Origin: Pseudomonadota bacterium
GTDB taxonomy: Bacteria; Pseudomonadota; Gammaproteobacteria; Pseudomonadales; Pseudomonadaceae
Reading direction: 5' to 3'
Length of the DNA stretch: 11,123 nt
Assembly: GCA_023388335.1 (NCBI GenBank)
Contig: JAEWGL010000001.1
Location: forward strand, 1 to 11,123
Numbering within the stretch: position 1 is the first letter of the stretch; every line of letters begins with the position of its first letter. A program made the position numbers and the translations under genes. The notes under the pieces are model-generated. The model had not been told where the DNA came from and did no database searches. It worked only from the letters and a program-made list of their open reading frames with translations. This document shows positions 1 through 6,377 of the stretch, one piece after another.

Positions 1-95
1 AGTCATAGCAGGGCTATGGCGAGGAGTGGCAACGCCGGCCGGGCGCCCAAGACGCCGCCAAAAGTGAACAGCTTATTTCCGAGACAGGACACTAG
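1..95. repeat. Right half of a MITE-like or IS-end repeat, with terminal inverted repeat and CTAG
   Basis: Positions 74-91 (TATTTCCGAGACAGGACA) are the exact reverse complement of 11032-11049, and both are followed on the outer side by CTAG (92-95 and 11028-11031). The element body lies to the left of position 91. Positions 4-18 form a small perfect hairpin (CATAGC-AGG-GCTATG). Positions 1-25 recur in direct orientation at 11099-11123. Read as its reverse complement, this arm aligns with the other end of the window over most of its length (shared blocks include CTTTTGGCG, CTTGGG and CGGCC). No transposase is visible. I cannot tell a complete short palindromic element from the tip of a longer IS. 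Confidence 0.75.
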
Positions 96-120
96 CGGTG
101 TACATCATGAGTCGCCCAGC

Positions 121-1113
121 ATGCCCAGCCTCACCACCACCTTCCGCCCGGCCACCGGGCTTGCCAATCCCCACCTGCAGACGTTGTGGGGACCGCTCTG
201 GCGCAAACGTCCCAGCCTGCAGCGCACCCGCGAACGCCTATGGCTTGCCGACGGCGACTTCCTCGACCTGGACTGGCACGGCCCGCACCAGGCGCAGGCG
301 CCGCTGGTCCTGGTGCTGCATGGCCTGACCGGCTCTTCCGATTCGCCCTACGTGGTCGGCTTGCAACAAGCGCTGCAGCACCGCGGCTGGGCCAGCGTGG
401 CGGTGAACTGGCGCGGCTGCTCTGGCGAGCCGAACCTGCTGCCGCGCAGCTACCACTCTGGCGCCAGCGAAGACCTCGCCGAAGCCATCCAGCACCTGCG
501 CGCGCGACGGCCGCTGGCGCCGTTGTATGCAGTGGGCTATTCGCTGGGCGGCAACATCCTGCTCAAATACCTGGGCGAAACCGGCTCGGCCAGCCACCTG
601 CAGGCGGCCGTGGCGGTGTCGGTGCCGTTCCGTCTCGATGAATGCGCCGACCGCATTGGCCTGGGGTTTTCCCGCGTATACCAGGCGCATTTCATGCGCG
701 CCATGCTGGCGTATGTGAAGGACAAGCAGCGGCAGTTCCAGCACCTGGGCCACCATGAGAACCTCGCCGTGCTCGAACGCCTGGGCGAGTTGCGCAACCT
801 GCGCAACTTCTGGGATTTCGATGGACGCGTGACCGCGCCGCTGAACGGCTTTCGAGACGCCCATGATTACTACCGGCGCTCATCGAGCCGGTATTACCTG
901 GGAGAGAACCGCACTCCAACCCTGATCATCCACGCCAGCGACGACCCCTTCGTGTTCAGCCACAGCCTGCCCAGCGCCAGCGAGCTGGCGGCGCAGACGA
1001 GCTTCGAGTTGCACAGCCGCGGTGGACATGTCGGCTTCGTCGATGGCAGCGTGCGCACGCCCGGTTATTACCTGGAGCGACGTATTCCGCAGTGGCTGGT
1101 GGAGGGCATCTGA
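121..1113 (+). CDS. yheT: YheT-family alpha/beta-fold hydrolase
   Basis: This is a 330-residue cytoplasmic alpha/beta hydrolase of the YheT/UPF0017 type. Its substrate is unknown; family members are described as putative esterases. Visible landmarks are the N-terminal NPHLQTLWGPLW signature, the oxyanion segment HGLTGSSDSPYV (residues 67-78), the nucleophile elbow GYSLGGN with Ser141, the acid segment HASDDPF (Asp275 most likely) and the catalytic His303 in RGGHVGF. Length is normal. The frame is open upstream to position 16, but that part translates the repeat, so the ATG at 121 is chosen; it matches the short N-terminus usual for the family. The Shine-Dalgarno is weak (GAG at 109-111). The start codon lies only 26 bases from the repeat boundary, so the native promoter may have been displaced. 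The gene is convergent with the sulfurtransferase. Family assignment is firm, function is not. Confidence 0.9.
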   Translation: MPSLTTTFRPATGLANPHLQTLWGPLWRKRPSLQRTRERLWLADGDFLDLDWHGPHQAQAPLVLVLHGLTGSSDSPYVVGLQQALQHRGWASVAVNWRGCSGEPNLLPRSYHSGASEDLAEAIQHLRARRPLAPLYAVGYSLGGNILLKYLGETGSASHLQAAVAVSVPFRLDECADRIGLGFSRVYQAHFMRAMLAYVKDKQRQFQHLGHHENLAVLERLGELRNLRNFWDFDGRVTAPLNGFRDAHDYYRRSSSRYYLGENRTPTLIIHASDDPFVFSHSLPSASELAAQTSFELHSRGGHVGFVDGSVRTPGYYLERRIPQWLVEGI

Positions 1114-1147
1114 AGGGGGCTTGACCTTCGTGTGCCCTCACCTTTTC
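1102..1147 (+). terminator. Nested hairpin, likely intrinsic terminator of the hydrolase gene
   Basis: An outer stem GAGGGCA (1102-1108) / TGCCCTC (1133-1139) encloses an inner stem GAAGG (1112-1116) / CCTTC (1125-1129), with matching three-base internal loops on both sides. A short T-rich run (ACCTTTTCT) follows. The stem begins inside the last codons of the hydrolase gene. The U-tract is modest, so strength is uncertain. The opposite strand has no T-run, so it would serve only the plus-strand gene. Confidence 0.5.
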
Positions 1148-1165
1148 TACCTCGCCGCTCGATCC

Positions 1166-2020
1166 TCAGTCGCCCTTGGCGACCCGGCGCTTGGCATCGG
1201 TGATCCACTCGCTCCAGGACCCGGCATACAGCTTGCCTAGTGGATACCCGGCCAGGCACAGGGCGAACAGGTTGTGGCAGGCGGTCACACCCGACCCGCA
1301 ATAGGCCACCAGCTGTTCAGGCGCACGGTCTGCCAGTTTTTCAGCAAAGCGTTGACGCAACTGTTCGGGCGGCAGGAATCGGCCATCGGCGTCCAGGTTA
1401 TCGGTGAAGGCCGCGCATTGCGCGCCGGGGATATGCCCGGCCACCGGATCGATGGGCTCGACCTCGCCACGAAAACGCGGCAAGGCGCGGGCATCGAGCA
1501 GCGTCAGCGCCGGCTTGTCGAGGCGTTTGCCCAACTGCTCGGCGTCGATCACCAGGTTCATGTCAGGCTCGCCGACGAAATTGCCTTCGCGCTTCTCCGG
1601 CGGGTCCAGGCTCAACGGCAAGTGCGCGGCATGCCAAGCCTTGATGCCGCCGTCGAGGATGAACACGCTATCGCGCTTGCCGAGCCAGGCCAGCAGCCAC
1701 CAGGCGCGGGCGGCGAATGCCCCGGCGCCGTCGTCGTAGAGCACCACCTGGCTGTCGTTGTCCAGGCCCCAGCTGCGCAAGCGCTGCACCAGCGCCTGCG
1801 GCTCAGGCAAGGGGTGGCGGCCGGTACGGCCCTTGGTCACCGAACCACTCAGGTCGCGCTCCAGGTCGGCGAAATGCGCCCCGGCAATATGCCCCTCGGC
1901 ATAGCTGCGTTGGCCATAATCCACATCCTCCAAGGCAAATCGGCAGTCAAGGATCACCAGCCCCGGTGTCTCCAGACGCTCGGCCAGTTGCTGGGGGGTG
2001 ATCAATTGCGCAAGGGGCAT
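1166..2020 (-). CDS. sseA: 3-mercaptopyruvate / thiosulfate sulfurtransferase (tandem rhodanese)
   Basis: This 284-residue protein has two rhodanese domains (roughly residues 8-135 and 155-280), the usual length for SseA-type enzymes, which move sulfur from 3-mercaptopyruvate or thiosulfate to thiol acceptors or cyanide. The active-site loop of the second domain reads CGSGVTA with Cys241 as persulfide carrier. CGSGVTA is typical of mercaptopyruvate sulfurtransferases; classical rhodaneses have CRKGVTA. The first domain has lost its cysteine (YDDGAGAFAAR), as is normal. GSWSEW near the C-terminus is the second conserved signature. The ATG at 2020 is preceded by AGGAGA (2026-2031 on the complement). 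The gene lies 34 bases downstream of the TetR gene on the same strand, so the two are probably cotranscribed. Which sulfur donor it prefers in vivo cannot be read from sequence. Confidence 0.9.
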   Translation of the reverse strand: MPLAQLITPQQLAERLETPGLVILDCRFALEDVDYGQRSYAEGHIAGAHFADLERDLSGSVTKGRTGRHPLPEPQALVQRLRSWGLDNDSQVVLYDDGAGAFAARAWWLLAWLGKRDSVFILDGGIKAWHAAHLPLSLDPPEKREGNFVGEPDMNLVIDAEQLGKRLDKPALTLLDARALPRFRGEVEPIDPVAGHIPGAQCAAFTDNLDADGRFLPPEQLRQRFAEKLADRAPEQLVAYCGSGVTACHNLFALCLAGYPLGKLYAGSWSEWITDAKRRVAKGD

Positions 2021-2054
2021 GACAGTCTCCTGATCGATTGAACGGGGCTCCGGA

Positions 2055-2720
2055 CTACTGCTCCAGGGCCTGATTGAAGGGTACGTGGAATTCCTGGCAC
2101 AGGGCGTTCACCACCGTGCGTGCGCTGGCGGTAACGAAGCCCAGTTCCAGCACCAGTACCTGGTAAACGCCACGCTTGAAGGCTTCTTCACCCAGATGCG
2201 CCGAATGCTCGCGGGTGGTGCAGAGAAAACGCACCCAGGAGGTCAGGACGATCCAGGCATTGACGGTGAGCGACTCGATCTGCACATCATCCATGGCGAG
2301 GATGCCGGCGTCGACGAAACCCCGGTAGATGGCCTGGCCCTGTTGCAAGCAACGCTGGGAGAAGCGTCGGTAACGGGCAGCCAATTCCGGATCGGCGTCG
2401 AGCAGGTGCTCCAGGTCACGGTGTAAAAAGCGGTAGTTCCACATCGCGGCGAGCAGTGCTTTGAGGTAGAAGCGTTTGTCTTCCACCGTGGCCGCCCGGC
2501 CTTGGGGCGGGCGCAGGAAGCTGTCCACCAGCTCTTCATACTGGGTGAACAGCACGGCGATGATCGCCTGCTTGTTGGCGAAATGGTAATACAGGTTGCC
2601 GGGCGAGATTTCCATGTGGGCAGCGATGTGATTGGTGCTGACACTGCGCTCGCCCTGCTGGTTGAACAGCTCCAGGCTGTTGTGCACGATACGCTCGCGG
2701 GTCTTCATGCGCGGGGCCAT
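2055..2720 (-). CDS. TetR/AcrR-family transcriptional regulator
   Basis: This is a 221-residue one-domain-plus-ligand-pocket repressor. Residues 7-55 form the TetR helix-turn-helix domain (ERIVHNSLELFNQQG, then the recognition part TNHIAAHMEISPGNLYYHF). The rest is an alpha-helical effector domain, rich in aromatics, with no motif that identifies the ligand. In P. aeruginosa a TetR gene (PA0367, from memory) lies near coaD beside GMC oxidoreductase and aldehyde dehydrogenase genes; no such target genes are present here. The start at 2720 has GGAG about 10 bases upstream; an in-frame ATG four codons later (2708) is possible. The gene is divergent from coaD across 313 bases and is followed by sseA. 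An inverted repeat at 2759-2772 could be its own operator. Confidence 0.9.
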   Translation of the reverse strand: MAPRMKTRERIVHNSLELFNQQGERSVSTNHIAAHMEISPGNLYYHFANKQAIIAVLFTQYEELVDSFLRPPQGRAATVEDKRFYLKALLAAMWNYRFLHRDLEHLLDADPELAARYRRFSQRCLQQGQAIYRGFVDAGILAMDDVQIESLTVNAWIVLTSWVRFLCTTREHSAHLGEEAFKRGVYQVLVLELGFVTASARTVVNALCQEFHVPFNQALEQ

Positions 2721-2758
2721 TGCAACTCAATCTCCGAGCGTTGGAATGGGGTCATCTT

Positions 2759-2772
2759 ACGGGGTATCCCGT
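2759..2772. promoter_or_regulatory. Candidate operator, inverted repeat in front of the TetR gene
   Basis: ACGGGGTATCCCGT is an inverted repeat with 5-base arms ACGGG/CCCGT around GTAT. It lies 39-52 bases upstream of the regulator's ATG and touches a possible minus-strand -10 element (TAAGAT, complement of 2754-2759). TetR proteins commonly bind such palindromes over their own promoter, but the arms are short and only one copy is present. Confidence 0.35.
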
Positions 2773-2846
2773 CATGGATGCACCCGTCTGCCCCGCGAAA
2801 AAATTCGCCTCAGCAGGTTCAGCGTATAGGCTCTGCCGGTCCTCCC

Positions 2847-2881
2847 CTGTCGGCTGGCGAGCGCCATCGACGCCAGGACAG
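2847..2881. repeat. Strong inverted repeat in the tetR-coaD intergenic region
   Basis: CTGTC (2847-2851), a two-base bulge GG, CTGGCG (2854-2859), an 11-base loop, CGCCAG (2871-2876), then GACAG (2877-2881). This gives eleven base pairs with one bulge. No T-run follows in either direction, so it is not an obvious terminator. It matches no Pseudomonas REP consensus I know. The function is unknown. Confidence 0.5.
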
Positions 2882-2917
2882 CTGAAAGCCCTGCGCATGA
2901 CACCTGTCAAAGAGGGC

Positions 2918-2947
2918 ATGACAACGAATATCCGCACTGTCTATAGT
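2918..2947 (+). promoter_or_regulatory. Probable sigma-70 promoter of coaD
   Basis: ATGACA (2918-2923) as -35, an 18-base spacer, and TATAGT (2942-2947) as -10. Each hexamer has five of six consensus bases. Transcription would start near 2954, leaving an untranslated leader of about 80 bases before the coaD ATG at 3034. This is the best promoter match in the 313-base gap 2721-3033, where I found no gene. Confidence 0.5.
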
Positions 2948-3033
2948 GCCATCAGTCGGCATCGGCGACTTGGCCGAGCGCAGTCGCTGCGCTACCATCC
3001 GACTCCCCAACGCACTCCAGCCAGGATGACGCG

Positions 3034-3513
3034 ATGAACCGAGTGTTGTACCCGGGTACTTTCGACCCCATTACCAAAGGCCATGGCGATCTGGTCGAGC
3101 GTGCCTCGCGACTGTTCGACCATGTGATCATCGCGGTGGCGGCCAGCCCCAAGAAGAACCCGCTGTTCCCGCTGGAACAACGGGTGGCGCTGGCGCGTGA
3201 GGTCACCCAGCACCTGCCCAATGTCGAAGTCATCGGCTTCTCCACCCTGCTGGCACATTTCGCCAAGGAACAGGGCGCCAATGTGTTCCTGCGTGGCCTG
3301 CGCGCGGTGTCGGACTTCGAGTACGAGTTCCAGCTGGCGAACATGAACCGGCAATTGGCCCCCGCTGTCGAGAGCCTGTTCCTGACGCCGTCGGAGCGCT
3401 ATTCGTTCATCTCCTCGACTTTGGTGCGGGAAATTGCCGCCTTGGGTGGAGATATCAGCAAATTCGTGCATCCGGTGGTGGCCGAGGCGCTGACCGAACG
3501 CTTCAAGAAATAA
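3034..3513 (+). CDS. coaD: Phosphopantetheine adenylyltransferase
   Basis: This 159-residue protein has the standard CoaD length. It catalyses the penultimate step of coenzyme A synthesis, transferring AMP from ATP to 4'-phosphopantetheine to give dephospho-CoA, in the cytoplasm. The nucleotidyltransferase signature is GTFDPITKGHGD, with the TxGH-type motif at Thr14/His17. The phosphopantetheine/ATP loop is FLRGLRAVSDFEYE (residues 85-98), and the C-terminal ISSTLVRE (127-134) completes the active site. AGGA about nine bases upstream serves as ribosome binding site. It is preceded by a good promoter and followed by hairpins before the ferredoxin gene. The protein is single-copy and essential in most bacteria. 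Nothing is unusual in the coding sequence. Confidence 0.97.
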   Translation: MNRVLYPGTFDPITKGHGDLVERASRLFDHVIIAVAASPKKNPLFPLEQRVALAREVTQHLPNVEVIGFSTLLAHFAKEQGANVFLRGLRAVSDFEYEFQLANMNRQLAPAVESLFLTPSERYSFISSTLVREIAALGGDISKFVHPVVAEALTERFKK

Positions 3514-3533
3514 CCCGCAGGACCCCGAGCAAC

Positions 3534-3556
3534 GCGCCCGCGTGCACTGCGGGCGC
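3534..3556 (+). other. GC-rich hairpin after coaD
   Basis: GCGCCCGC (3534-3541) and GCGGGCGC (3549-3556) form a perfect 8-bp stem with a 7-base loop, 21 bases after the coaD stop. The following bases (TAATGCGG) lack a U-tract, so it is at best a weak or Rho-assisted terminator, a mRNA 3'-end stabiliser, or part of the ferredoxin leader. Confidence 0.5.
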
Positions 3557-3562
3557 TAATGC

Positions 3563-3576
3563 GGCACAATTGTGCC
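3563..3576. promoter_or_regulatory. Perfect 14-bp palindrome upstream of the ferredoxin gene
   Basis: GGCACAATTGTGCC is fully self-complementary with no spacer. It lies 47 bases upstream of the ferredoxin start, between two hairpins. A perfect even palindrome of this length suggests a dimeric repressor or activator site, but I do not recognise the consensus. It is not the ANR/FNR half-site TTGAT. Confidence 0.4.
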
Positions 3577-3591
3577 CATTGCTTTTCACAT

Positions 3592-3612
3592 GCCAGGGTC
3601 GTGATCCCTGGC
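3592..3612 (+). other. Hairpin abutting the ferredoxin ribosome binding site
   Basis: GCCAGGG (3592-3598) and CCCTGGC (3606-3612) pair perfectly around a 7-base loop. The Shine-Dalgarno CGGAG (3613-3617) starts on the very next base and the ATG follows at 3623. A stem stacked directly against the ribosome binding site could modulate initiation. No T-run follows, so termination is unlikely. Confidence 0.45.
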
Positions 3613-3622
3613 CGGAGCCCCC

Positions 3623-3874
3623 ATGTCCCTGATCATCACCGACGATTGCATCAATTGCGACGTCTGCGAACCCGAGTGCCCGAACGCCGCCATCTCCCAG
3701 GGCGAAGAGATCTACGTGATCGACCCGAACCTGTGTACCCAGTGTGTCGGCCACTATGACGAACCCCAATGCCAGCAGGTCTGCCCGGTCGACTGCATCC
3801 CGCTGGACGAAGCCCATCCGGAAACCGAGGATGAGCTGATGGTCAAGTACCGGCGGATTACCGGCAAGGCCTGA
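3623..3874 (+). CDS. fdx: Alvin-type 2[4Fe-4S] ferredoxin (YfhL family)
   Basis: This 83-residue soluble electron carrier has two [4Fe-4S] clusters. The first motif is C9xxC12xxC15xxxC19P. The second is C38xxC41, an eight-residue insertion (VGHYDEPQ), then C50xxxC54P with C58 three residues later. The insertion between the second and third cysteines of motif two plus a C-terminal tail (residues 59-83) marks the Allochromatium vinosum ('Alvin') type, whose clusters have unusually low potentials. The P. aeruginosa orthologue (PA0362) is reported to be essential. GGAG at 3614-3617 is the ribosome binding site. The stop TGA overlaps the ATG of the gamma-glutamyltransferase gene by one base, so the two are translationally coupled although no functional link is known. 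Redox partners cannot be inferred. Confidence 0.96.
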   Translation: MSLIITDDCINCDVCEPECPNAAISQGEEIYVIDPNLCTQCVGHYDEPQCQQVCPVDCIPLDEAHPETEDELMVKYRRITGKA

Positions 3875-5556
3875 TGCCCTTCGTCGCGGCGGTGCGCAGC
3901 ACAATCGTTGGCGCCTGCCTGGCGCTGCTGGCCTGCGCTGCGTTGGCCGATGGACCGGGCCGCGCGGCCATCGCCAGTCCCCACGCCGACGCCACCGCCG
4001 CCGCCCGTGAAATCCTGGAACAGGGCGGCAATGCCTTTGACGCCGCCATCGCCGTCAGCGCCGCCCTCGCGGTGGTCGAACCCTATGGGTCGGGACTGGG
4101 CGGCGGCGGCTTCTTCCTCCTGCGCGAAGCAGCCGACACGCCACGCTATCGTTTTCTCGACGCCCGCGAGCGCGCCCCGGCGGCAGCGACCTGGGACATG
4201 TACCTAAGGGACGGCCAGGTGCAGCCTGGGCGGTCCATCAATGGCCCCTTGGCCGCGGCAATCCCCGGACTGCCCCAGGCGCTGGCGGACATTGCAGCCA
4301 GCCATGGCAAGCTGCCACTGAGCAATACCCTGGCGCCGGCCATCCGCCTGGCCCAGCAGGGTTTTGCCGTCGACCGGGTCTACCGCGACCGCGCGCACAT
4401 GCGCCTGAGTGCCCTGCGCGATGACCCTGAGAGTGCCCGGCTGTTTCTGCGCGAGGCGGCCGTGCCGGCGCTCGGTACGCGCATCCGCCAGCCGGAGCTG
4501 GCAGTGACCCTGCAACGCCTGGCGGCGCATGGCCGCGATGGCTTCTACCGTGGTCCCACGGCCCAGGCCTTGGTCGAGGGCGTGCGCCGATCTGGCGGCA
4601 TCTGGCGCCTGGAAGACCTGGCTGGCTACCAGACCGCCCTGCGCGAGCCGTTGCGCTATCGGCTCGCCGACCAGCGCGAGCTGATCAGCGCCCCGCCACC
4701 CTCGGCCGGCGGCGTCGCACTGGCGCAGAGCCTGGCCATGCTGCAACGCCTGCCCTGGCAGAGCGCCGATCCGGTGCAGCGCAGCCACTACGTGCTCGAA
4801 GTGCTACGCCGCGCCTACCGCGACCGCGGCCTACTGGGCGATCCGGACTACGTCAGCAATCCGGTCAACCGCCTGCTGTCACGCAGTTACCTGGTCGGCC
4901 TGGCCGGCAGCATCGACGTGCGCCATGCCACGCCTAGCCGCGACCTTCCCCCCGCCCCCGCCTGGCACGAGGGCGACCACACGACCCACTTCGCGGTGAT
5001 CGATGCCGACGGCAACGCCGTGGCCGCCACCTTGTCGATCAACCTGCCGTTTGGCGCGGCCTTCAGCGTGCCTAGGACCGGCGTGGTGCTGAATAACGAA
5101 ATGGACGACTTCGCCGCCGACCCGCACGGCAGCAACAGCTACGGCCTCGCCGGCAGCCAGGCCAACGCCGTGGCGGCCGGCAAACGACCGCTGTCGAGCA
5201 TGAGCCCGAGCTTCATCGAAAGCCCGAGTCAGTTTGCCGCCTTTGGAACACCGGGCGGCAGCCGCATCCCCAGCATGGTGCTGCTGTCGATGCTGGGGTT
5301 CCTCGAAGGCCGGCCAGTGGCCGAATGGCCAGCGACCCCGCGCTATCACCACCAGTACCTGCCCGATGTGATCGAGCACGAGCCCGGCACCTTCACTGCC
5401 CAGCAGCAAGCCGAACTGCAGGATCGCGGCTACCGTCTCAAGAACCTGGGGCGCAGCTATGGCAACCAGCAGGTGCTCTATTGGGACAAGGGCAATGGCA
5501 CGCTGGAAGCCGCCAGCGATCCACGCGGGCTTGGCGAGGGCCAGGTGCTCGACTGA
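3874..5556 (+). CDS. ggt: Periplasmic gamma-glutamyltransferase
   Basis: This 560-residue precursor belongs to the gamma-glutamyltranspeptidase family, which hydrolyses glutathione and other gamma-glutamyl compounds or transfers the glutamyl group. Residues 1-25 look like a signal peptide with ALA cleavage before Asp26. LLAC at 18-21 resembles a loose lipobox, so a lipoprotein is not excluded. The precursor self-cleaves before Thr370 in HTTHFAV to give a large (about 345-residue mature) and a small (191-residue) subunit, Thr370 becoming the nucleophile (Thr391 in E. coli). Arg98 (ARERAP), Asp412 (LNNEMDDF) and the PGGSRI loop keep the E. coli substrate-binding residues in register. It starts by a TGATG overlap with the ferredoxin gene and ends 7 bases from the convergent mutM stop, leaving no room for a terminator. 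Confidence 0.95.
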   Translation: MPFVAAVRSTIVGACLALLACAALADGPGRAAIASPHADATAAAREILEQGGNAFDAAIAVSAALAVVEPYGSGLGGGGFFLLREAADTPRYRFLDARERAPAAATWDMYLRDGQVQPGRSINGPLAAAIPGLPQALADIAASHGKLPLSNTLAPAIRLAQQGFAVDRVYRDRAHMRLSALRDDPESARLFLREAAVPALGTRIRQPELAVTLQRLAAHGRDGFYRGPTAQALVEGVRRSGGIWRLEDLAGYQTALREPLRYRLADQRELISAPPPSAGGVALAQSLAMLQRLPWQSADPVQRSHYVLEVLRRAYRDRGLLGDPDYVSNPVNRLLSRSYLVGLAGSIDVRHATPSRDLPPAPAWHEGDHTTHFAVIDADGNAVAATLSINLPFGAAFSVPRTGVVLNNEMDDFAADPHGSNSYGLAGSQANAVAAGKRPLSSMSPSFIESPSQFAAFGTPGGSRIPSMVLLSMLGFLEGRPVAEWPATPRYHHQYLPDVIEHEPGTFTAQQQAELQDRGYRLKNLGRSYGNQQVLYWDKGNGTLEAASDPRGLGEGQVLD

Positions 5557-5563
5557 AGTCGCG

Positions 5564-6376
5564 TCAGCGCTGGCAGCGGGGGCAGAACACGCTGGCGCGT
5601 TGGCCCAGCTTGACCTCACGTAGCAAGGTACCGCAGACCTTGCACGGCTGGCCGCCGCGGCCATAGACGAACAGCTCCTGCTGGAAATAGCCCGGCTGGC
5701 CGTCGCCGCCGAAGAAGTCGCGCAATGTCGTGCCCCCGCGCTCGATGGCGTAGGCCAGGATCCGCTTGATCTCCACCGCCAGCTTGAGATAGCGCGCCCG
5801 GGAAATGCCCCCGGCCGGGCGGCGCGGGTCGATCCCGGCGGCGAACAAGGCTTCGGTCGCGTAGATGTTGCCGACGCCGACCACCACGGCGTTGTCCATG
5901 ATGAACGGCTTGACCGCCATGGCCCGCCCGCGTGAAAGCTGGAACAGGCGTTCGCCATCGAACAGGTCGGTCAACGGCTCGGGCCCCAAACGAACCAGCA
6001 GCTCGTGATTGAGCGGGTCCAGGCTCCAGAGCATGGCGCCGAATCGGCGCGGGTCGGTGTAGCGCAGGGCCAACCCCGACTCCAGCTCGATGTCGACATG
6101 CTCGTGCTTGGCTGGCGCCAGCCCCAGCTCCACCAGACGCAGGTTGCCAGACATGCCCAGGTGGCTGATCAGCGTGCCGACCTCGGCGTTGATCAGCAGG
6201 TATTTGGCTCGCCGCTCGACCGTGACGATGCGCTGTCCAGACAGGCGCACATCGAGGTCCTCAGGGATCGGCCAGCGCAGACGGCTGTCGCGCACGACGA
6301 CCCGACTGACACGCTGGCCTTCCAGGTAAGGGGCGATGCCCCGGCGGGTGGTTTCTACCTCTGGCAGTTCTGGCAT
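5564..6376 (-). CDS. mutM: Formamidopyrimidine-DNA glycosylase (MutM/Fpg)
   Basis: This 270-residue base-excision repair enzyme removes 8-oxoguanine and formamidopyrimidines and cleaves the abasic site by beta,delta-elimination. The N-terminus MPELPEVE supplies the catalytic Pro2 and Glu3 after methionine removal. Lys58 (RRAKYLL) matches the conserved lysine contacting the lesion strand. The H2TH segment spans about residues 156-180 (PFIMDNAVVVGVGNIY). The C-terminal zinc finger has Cys245, Cys248, Cys265 and Cys268. Length is typical. The ATG lies one base after the stop of the HDOD gene (TGA-G-ATG on the minus strand), with a purine-rich GAGCGGA inside the HDOD 3' end as ribosome binding site, so it is translated as the second gene of that operon. 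All catalytic residues are present. Confidence 0.97.
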   Translation of the reverse strand: MPELPEVETTRRGIAPYLEGQRVSRVVVRDSRLRWPIPEDLDVRLSGQRIVTVERRAKYLLINAEVGTLISHLGMSGNLRLVELGLAPAKHEHVDIELESGLALRYTDPRRFGAMLWSLDPLNHELLVRLGPEPLTDLFDGERLFQLSRGRAMAVKPFIMDNAVVVGVGNIYATEALFAAGIDPRRPAGGISRARYLKLAVEIKRILAYAIERGGTTLRDFFGGDGQPGYFQQELFVYGRGGQPCKVCGTLLREVKLGQRASVFCPRCQR

Positions 6377-6377
6377 C

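Noticed and set aside
16..120. N-terminal extension of the hydrolase from ATG 16
   Set aside because: These 35 codons translate the repeat element; the family N-terminus begins at the ATG at 121.
1274..2041. A 255-codon plus-strand open frame opposite sseA
   Set aside because: It is the antisense of a tandem rhodanese gene with all motifs intact; no domain is recognisable.
4879..5958. A 359-codon minus-strand open frame across the end of ggt and mutM
   Set aside because: It is a shadow of two genes with complete catalytic motifs, and it has no family signature of its own.
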